From Candidatus Kerfeldbacteria bacterium (GTDB lineage: Bacteria > Patescibacteriota > Patescibacteriia > SBBC01 > CAIJZX01): 11,579 nt of DNA. Shown here in pieces: positions 5,676-11,579 of this stretch (position 1 is its first letter; every line of letters begins with the position of its first letter). A program made the position numbers and the translations under genes. Location: contig JACQBO010000076.1 in NCBI GenBank assembly GCA_016194465.1, positions 1 to 11,579 on the forward strand, written 5' to 3'. The notes beneath the pieces are model-generated. The model made no database searches. It saw only the letters and a program-made list of their open reading frames with translations, and was not told the DNA's origin.

Positions 5676-6619
5676 AGGCCCAATGCCTCCAATCTCTCTT
5701 CGAAGAGCTCATTATACTGCGCCCGTCGGTCTGCTTCGTGAAACTTTAACATATCATCGTTGATCACGACCTCCGTTGTGCCAAGTTTCGCTTTACTCGC
5801 CTCATTCTTTTCCATTTTATTCAGCTGTTGCTGCCGGAGTTGGAGCTCCACCATCCCCCCAACCGGGGTGGCAAAGAACAGTTCAAAAAAACGCCGGATG
5901 GCCCGTCGGCCTGGGTCTGAAGGAATGAGTCGTTCCCGCCAATCATCCGACCATCCATGAGGAATCTTGTCCTTGATCCAAGCGTTAGCCGCCCGAAACT
6001 TTTCAAATGTTTGTTCATCGAGGAGCGGCACGATCTGAGTCAGCCAGAAGTGAAGGTAGTGATCGTCATCGGATAGTCGCAGCGTGGAAAAATCCATCGC
6101 TCGTTCCGTCACATAGAAACTCAAACAGATACGATTGGTAATTTTTTTGCCATGGCGGCGATAGCCAAGCAAGGAGACCAGGCCGGTGACCATCGCTCGG
6201 GCCGACCACAAGTGTTCGGGTGAGGTAATGATAAAAAAATCAATATCACTTTCCGGTCGCGCATTATCCGTCGCTAGGGTGTTGACTACTCCCACAAATT
6301 TCACATGCGGTACCATCTCGATCCAGCGGGCAGCCGTTTCGGCCCGCCGCCATTTTGGGGCGTTGCTCACGGTCCGTAACGCCCGAGTGGCCACGATGGC
6401 TGATCTGCCTGGCAGAAAGTACCATGCGCCTTTCTGTTCGATTTTTTTCATCGCCAGTAACGCGGCGATCGCTTGGTCTACATCTTCTGCTTGAACTTCA
6501 GCTGCTTCCTCTGGGTAACACCAGCGGACAATCTCGTCCTGAGTCAGCGGATAATCAAAAATATCATAGTAAGCTATGGTCCGAAGACAGGCGCGTTGAA
6601 TAGGGTTGAGAGTTGACAT
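5672..6619 (-). CDS. Nucleotidyltransferase-like protein with N-terminal helical domain (315 aa)
   Basis: Residues 107-132 (from FVGVVNTLA to SDIDFFIIT) match the pol-beta-superfamily nucleotidyltransferase core: the G-x-x-N turn and then Asp125-x-Asp127, which hold the metal in this fold. The classical Gly-Ser after the first strand is replaced by Gly-Val-Val-Asn. The N-terminus (LRTIAYYDIFDYPLTQDEIVRW, 12-33, followed by DQAIAALLAMKKIEQKGAWYFL) looks like a winged-helix module. The C-terminal part has one moderately hydrophobic segment (FFELFFATPVGGMVEL) and a Gln/Glu-rich helix. The ATG at 6619 has an in-frame TAG six codons upstream and no SD, so the start is well bounded. The gene overlaps the glycosyltransferase by four bases, so the pair probably acts together in surface glycan work. 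The substrate is unknown. Confidence 0.72.
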   Translation of the reverse strand: MSTLNPIQRACLRTIAYYDIFDYPLTQDEIVRWCYPEEAAEVQAEDVDQAIAALLAMKKIEQKGAWYFLPGRSAIVATRALRTVSNAPKWRRAETAARWIEMVPHVKFVGVVNTLATDNARPESDIDFFIITSPEHLWSARAMVTGLVSLLGYRRHGKKITNRICLSFYVTERAMDFSTLRLSDDDHYLHFWLTQIVPLLDEQTFEKFRAANAWIKDKIPHGWSDDWRERLIPSDPGRRAIRRFFELFFATPVGGMVELQLRQQQLNKMEKNEASKAKLGTTEVVINDDMLKFHEADRRAQYNELFEERLEALGL

Positions 6620-6641
6620 GGCTGGGGTGGCATGCTAGCGT
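6613..6641 (+). promoter_or_regulatory. Candidate csrA promoter
   Basis: TTGACA (6613-6618) is a perfect -35 box, 17 bp before TAGCGT (6636-6641), a weak 3/6 -10 box. Transcription would start near 6648 and give an 84-nt leader with a CCCC-CAA-GGGG hairpin (6706-6716) just before the SD. The -35 lies across the start codon of the divergent nucleotidyltransferase gene. On the minus strand a weak TTGGTT-N17-TAAGAT pair (within 6670-6705) could serve that gene. Both are tentative. Confidence 0.35.
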
Positions 6642-6731
6642 TGGGGCGATTCTCCCCCGAAGTGGCTGCTTTCCATCTTAGACGATTGCACCTTTGAAAC
6701 CAAGCCCCCCAAGGGGTAGAAGGAGTGAGCC

Positions 6732-6983
6732 ATGCTGGTTCTAACTCGCAAGCTGGGCGAGAATATTCGCATCGGAGATAACGTCAAGATCACGGTTCTG
6801 GAGATCCGCGGTAACCAGATCAAGCTCGGGATCGAGGCTCCTCCCGAAATCATTGTCCATCGGGAGGAAATCTACGAACGGATCCAGGAGGAGCACCGGC
6901 GGGCGTCCAAGACCTCGCCCCCGAAGACAAAAAAGCCCGATGAAGGTCGGCATCTGAGAGGCGCCCCGTGTGGGTGTCGCTAA
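6732..6983 (+). CDS. csrA: Carbon storage regulator CsrA, translational regulator (83 aa)
   Basis: Dimeric RNA-binding protein that blocks or stabilises mRNAs by binding GGA motifs in leader hairpins. The first 54 residues follow CsrA closely: MLVLTRKLGE, IRIGDNVKITVLEI, GNQIKLGIEAP, IVHREEIYERIQEE. The RNA-contact residues Leu4, Arg6 and Arg44 are all present. A basic tail of about 29 residues (RRASK...PPKTKKP...) ends in GAPCGCR, so the protein is longer than the usual 60-70 aa. The ATG at 6732 has the SD AAGGAG; its GGA, next to a CCCC-CAA-GGGG hairpin, could also serve autoregulation, which is inference. The gene is monocistronic, divergent from the nucleotidyltransferase pair and convergent with uvrA. 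No flagellar genes are visible nearby. Confidence 0.93.
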   Translation: MLVLTRKLGENIRIGDNVKITVLEIRGNQIKLGIEAPPEIIVHREEIYERIQEEHRRASKTSPPKTKKPDEGRHLRGAPCGCR

Positions 6984-6990
6984 CCTCGGG

Positions 6991-6995
<5 letters not shown>
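6979..6995. repeat. Palindrome holding the stop codons of csrA and uvrA
   Basis: GCTAACC-TCG-GGTTAGC is a perfect 7-bp hairpin. The csrA TAA (6981-6983) lies in one arm and the uvrA TAA (complement of 6991-6993) in the other, leaving only 7 bp between the two genes. Neither side has a T-tract, so it may protect both 3' ends rather than terminate. Confidence 0.6.
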
Positions 6996-9999
<3,004 letters not shown>

Positions 10000-10118
10000 G
10001 GAGGAAAAATCAGAGTGGAGCCCGCCTAGGAAGCCGATGGCTCCCACAGTATTACCGGGCGGGCGGAATCCCGCATCCGTCCCGCTATCCGGCGGGACTG
10101 GTGCGCGGGCAAAAAGCT
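10000..10118 (-). promoter_or_regulatory. Structured, G/C-rich 5' leader of uvrA
   Basis: The predicted 119-nt leader can form GTCCCGC-CGGATA-GCGGGAC (10098-10079, 7 bp), a GGGAGCC/GGCTTCC hairpin with one G-U pair (about 10044-10028), and a closing GCCCGCC/GGCGGGC stem around the latter (about 10064-10020). No SD is found; the bases before the ATG read TTTTCCTCC, the opposite of an SD. Whether it has a role or is just G/C-rich spacer is open. No LexA-like box was noticed. Confidence 0.4.
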
Positions 10119-10124
10119 TGTGCC

Positions 10125-10153
10125 AGTATACACCCGATGTCAAGACGGGTCAA
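10125..10153 (-). promoter_or_regulatory. Consensus promoter of uvrA
   Basis: Minus strand TTGACC (10153-10148, 5/6), 17-bp spacer, TATACT (10130-10125, 5/6). Start expected near 10118-10121. The -35 box is the end of element E2 (CTAACGGGGTTGACC). Confidence 0.85.
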
Positions 10154-10256
10154 CCCCGTTAGAGATGGGGCAGTCAGCAACTATCGAATAATGGCATTTT
10201 GTGGCAGGGATACCCTTTTATCATGCCACCAATAATCAATCCATCTCTAACGGGGG
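10153..10256 (-). repeat. Element E2: 104-nt palindrome-bounded repeat upstream of uvrA
   Basis: CCCCGTTAGAGATGG (10154-10168) is the exact reverse complement of 10241-10255. Length and ends match E1 (3321-3424), but the base at the E1 G-C pair is A-T here, changed on both arms. The 72-nt interior pairs differently: GTGGCA (10201-10206) with TGCCAC (10224-10229) and an inner GGG-ATA-CCC (10207-10215). The interiors share only a short block (AATGSCATTTT) near the middle. It lies between the terminator of the 325-aa gene and the uvrA promoter, in the same orientation to that promoter as E1 is to groESL. Both elements are followed on the plus strand by CAAGAA. Confidence 0.75.
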
Positions 10257-10277
10257 CAAGAAGTAGTACATGAACAT

Positions 10278-10315
10278 AAAAAAGACCCTGATACCACGAT
10301 GATGGTACCAGGGTC
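10278..10315 (-). terminator. Strong terminator of the 325-aa gene
   Basis: On the minus strand GACCCTGGTACCA (10315-10303) pairs with TGGTATCAGGGTC (10296-10284), 13 bp with one G-U pair and a 6-base loop, followed by six T residues (10283-10278). It stands 28 bp past the stop codon. Confidence 0.92.
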
Positions 10316-10343
10316 AGGGTTGGAGAAAGGACATTCCGAGCGC

Positions 10344-11321
10344 CTAGGACGACTTCTTGGCCTCGGCAATCGGGGTGATGTTCGTCGTCTGCTTCTGAGC
10401 TCGCTGGCGGAGCTGCGGCAGGAGGCCCCGCCGGACACAGCCCTGAATTTCCTTCAGGGTCAGCCCGGTCGGCGGCACGTTCGGCGCAGTATGGGATCCG
10501 TTCAGGATCATTTCCCCGCGCTTGGCGTAGAACCACCGTTCGTCGTTCGGGCCGAAGCCCTCACAACTCAGGTCGCGGCGCTGTTCCCAGGGAATCGCCG
10601 ACTCCTGCGCGAACGGGTCTTTTTCCTTGACTCGCAGCCGCCAGACGACTTCGCCCAGGGCGTAGCCGCTGTTGCGGCTGGTCATGATCATGACGCGATT
10701 GTCCGAGCGCTTCTGGATGATCACGTCCAGACGGCATTCGCGATCAGCGATCGCGGCCGCCAGGATCATCCGGCGGTCGCTTTCGATGGTCATGATCTTG
10801 GCCACCGGTCCGTTGGTCACGCCGTGGAGGCTGATTTCATCGAGTGACGCTCGCTTGATTTGAGCCACCGAGGCTGCGAACTCCGACTGTTCGGCGTACT
10901 TCGCCTCGAGAGCTTGGACGGCCCACTCGATGACCCGTTCGGGTTCGGTGGGAAACTGCAGGTTCAACATCTTCACCATGTTGTAGAGGTCAAAGGGATG
11001 ACCTCCGCCCTTGGCGTCAACGTTGTAGACAAACTTGATGAGCTGGATGAGCGCCGGGTTGTCCTGCACCCCGAGGCTTTTGGCCACCAGGGTGAGGCAG
11101 CACTCGTCCGCCTTCGCTGGTTTGCCGGCGTCGGCGTGTTCATCGAACTCGCCACGACCGACACCGAGGCGAAGCGTGCCTTCCGGGCAGTGCTGGTTGA
11201 GCCAGGCCTGGGAAGCAAACCGCTCCACTAGCCACATCGCGGCGATCTCGTCGAGGTGCGGCTGGTCGTGCGTTTCGACGTTGATCGGCTTGCCGACCAC
11301 TGTCCGCTGTAAGGTGATCAC
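10344..11321 (-). CDS. Putative DHH/MYG1-like metal-dependent phosphoesterase (325 aa)
   Basis: Assignment is by motif layout, not by a clear family match. THDQPHLDEIAA (17-28) resembles the THxxxxHxDE metal motif that opens MYG1/UPF0160 and DHH proteins. GRGEFDEHA (55-63) sits where those families have a D-H-H motif, here D60-E61-H62. ECCLTLVAKSLG (73-84) resembles the following SSAGLVYKHFG helix, and NVDAKGGGHP (100-109) the later VDAxDNG Asp. The second half (about 150-325) is not recognised. The GTG at 11321 is chosen because a perfect AAAGGAGG (11334-11327) stands five bases upstream; the TTG extension to 11393 has no SD. It is monocistronic with its own consensus promoter and strong terminator, and codons are G/C-rich at third positions. 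Substrates in this superfamily include oligonucleotides, cyclic dinucleotides and pyrophosphate. Confidence 0.6.
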   Translation of the reverse strand: MITLQRTVVGKPINVETHDQPHLDEIAAMWLVERFASQAWLNQHCPEGTLRLGVGRGEFDEHADAGKPAKADECCLTLVAKSLGVQDNPALIQLIKFVYNVDAKGGGHPFDLYNMVKMLNLQFPTEPERVIEWAVQALEAKYAEQSEFAASVAQIKRASLDEISLHGVTNGPVAKIMTIESDRRMILAAAIADRECRLDVIIQKRSDNRVMIMTSRNSGYALGEVVWRLRVKEKDPFAQESAIPWEQRRDLSCEGFGPNDERWFYAKRGEMILNGSHTAPNVPPTGLTLKEIQGCVRRGLLPQLRQRAQKQTTNITPIAEAKKSS

Positions 11322-11412
11322 CGTATCCTCCTTTGTCTGCGGTGAAATGGATCTTCGGCCGAAAAAACGTGCCTCTATATTTACAATGTTCAAGCGCTCA
11401 CAAAACGTGAGA
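11322..11412 (-). promoter_or_regulatory. 5' leader of the 325-aa gene
   Basis: About 91 nt from the predicted start to the GTG. Near the 5' end is a CTCAC-GTTTT-GTGAG hairpin, and further on a TCGGCCGA palindrome. The SD AAAGGAGG (11334-11327) is not paired in these stems. No known riboswitch is seen. Confidence 0.35.
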
Positions 11413-11418
11413 CCATGA

Positions 11419-11447
11419 TGTATACCACGCTATTCGGTTTTTGTCAA
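11419..11447 (-). promoter_or_regulatory. Consensus promoter of the 325-aa gene
   Basis: Minus strand TTGACA (11447-11442), 17-bp spacer, TATACA (11424-11419, 5/6). Start expected near 11412. Confidence 0.88.
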
Positions 11448-11459
11448 GCGCGAAGGTGC

Positions 11460-11482
11460 ACCACCACCCCAAGGGTGGTGGT
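11460..11482. repeat. Perfect 10-bp hairpin between two minus-strand units
   Basis: ACCACCACCC (11460-11469), loop CAA, GGGTGGTGGT (11473-11482). It lies 18 bp past the stop of the last (partial) gene and 12 bp before the -35 box of the next promoter. There is no T-tract on either strand, so it is not a standard terminator. It repeats the local pattern of a stable palindrome just upstream of a TTGACA promoter. Confidence 0.6.
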
Positions 11483-11499
11483 CTGAATGCTCGGTATTT

Positions 11500-11579
11500 T
11501 TAGGACTCCGCGGATTGCTCCCGAATGTACCGATTGATTTGTGTCGTGGTTAATCCAGGACCGAAGCTCCGAACGAAGT
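11500..11579 (-). CDS. C-terminus of an unidentified protein (cut by window end)
   Basis: 25 codons read from the window edge (first full codon at 11577) to a TAA at 11502-11500. The residues include FGPGLTTTQINRYIREQ and end in SAES, a plausible amphipathic C-terminal helix. I cannot assign a family from this. Coding status is supported by the open frame, the sensible composition and its position before a hairpin/promoter pair that starts the next unit on the same strand, but 25 codons could be open by chance. Confidence 0.5.
   Translation of the reverse strand, partial: FVRSFGPGLTTTQINRYIREQSAES

Noticed and set aside
10000..10143. N-terminal extension of UvrA from a TTG at 10143
   Set aside because: That TTG lies upstream of the TATACT -10 box and would not be transcribed; UvrA homologues begin near residue 20 of the shorter form.
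11322..11393. N-terminal extension of the 325-aa protein from a TTG at 11393
   Set aside because: A perfect AAAGGAGG five bases before the GTG at 11321 marks the start.
11460..11482. Terminator for the last partial gene
   Set aside because: The hairpin is perfect, but neither side has a T-tract, so it is listed as a repeat.

Overview
The window is a gene-dense, roughly 55% GC bacterial chromosome segment dominated by housekeeping genes on the minus strand. TGA is used as a stop. Compact genes, several starts without a Shine-Dalgarno (SD) sequence, a type of nucleotidyltransferase paired with a GT-C glycosyltransferase, and abundant palindromic intergenic repeats all suggest a member of the Candidate Phyla Radiation (Patescibacteria). 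That placement is inference from gene style; no rRNA is present to confirm it.

Layout, left to right. The N-terminus of phosphoenolpyruvate synthase (minus, cut by the window start) lies behind a small membrane protein, probably one transcription unit. A GNAT acetyltransferase (plus) converges with groES-groEL (minus), and each side has its own terminator. groESL is driven by a TTGACA/TAGACT promoter overlapping a CIRCE operator (HrcA heat-shock control). Upstream lie a 104-nt palindrome-bounded element (E1), a terminator, an orphan 95-aa gene with a strongly structured leader and a consensus promoter, and a cluster of C/G-rich hairpin repeats. Next come a translationally coupled pair, a nucleotidyltransferase-like protein and a PMT/ArnT-type glycosyltransferase. 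csrA (plus) is divergent from that pair and convergent with uvrA (minus); the stops of csrA and uvrA lie in the two arms of one palindrome, and the csrA terminator lies inside the end of uvrA. Upstream of uvrA are a structured leader, a TTGACC/TATACT promoter, a second 104-nt element (E2) and a strong terminator. The last complete gene (325 aa) looks like a DHH/MYG1-type metal-dependent phosphoesterase. The C-terminus of an unidentified minus-strand protein is cut by the window end.

The most unusual signal is the E1/E2 pair. Both are exactly 104 nt, have nearly identical 16-nt ends with one compensatory base-pair change, and have largely different interiors. Both sit between the terminator of the upstream gene and the promoter of the downstream gene, and in both the end running into the promoter is the -35 box (CTAACGGGGTTGAC). 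They may be mobile palindromes that donate a -35 box, boundary modules, or structured RNAs.
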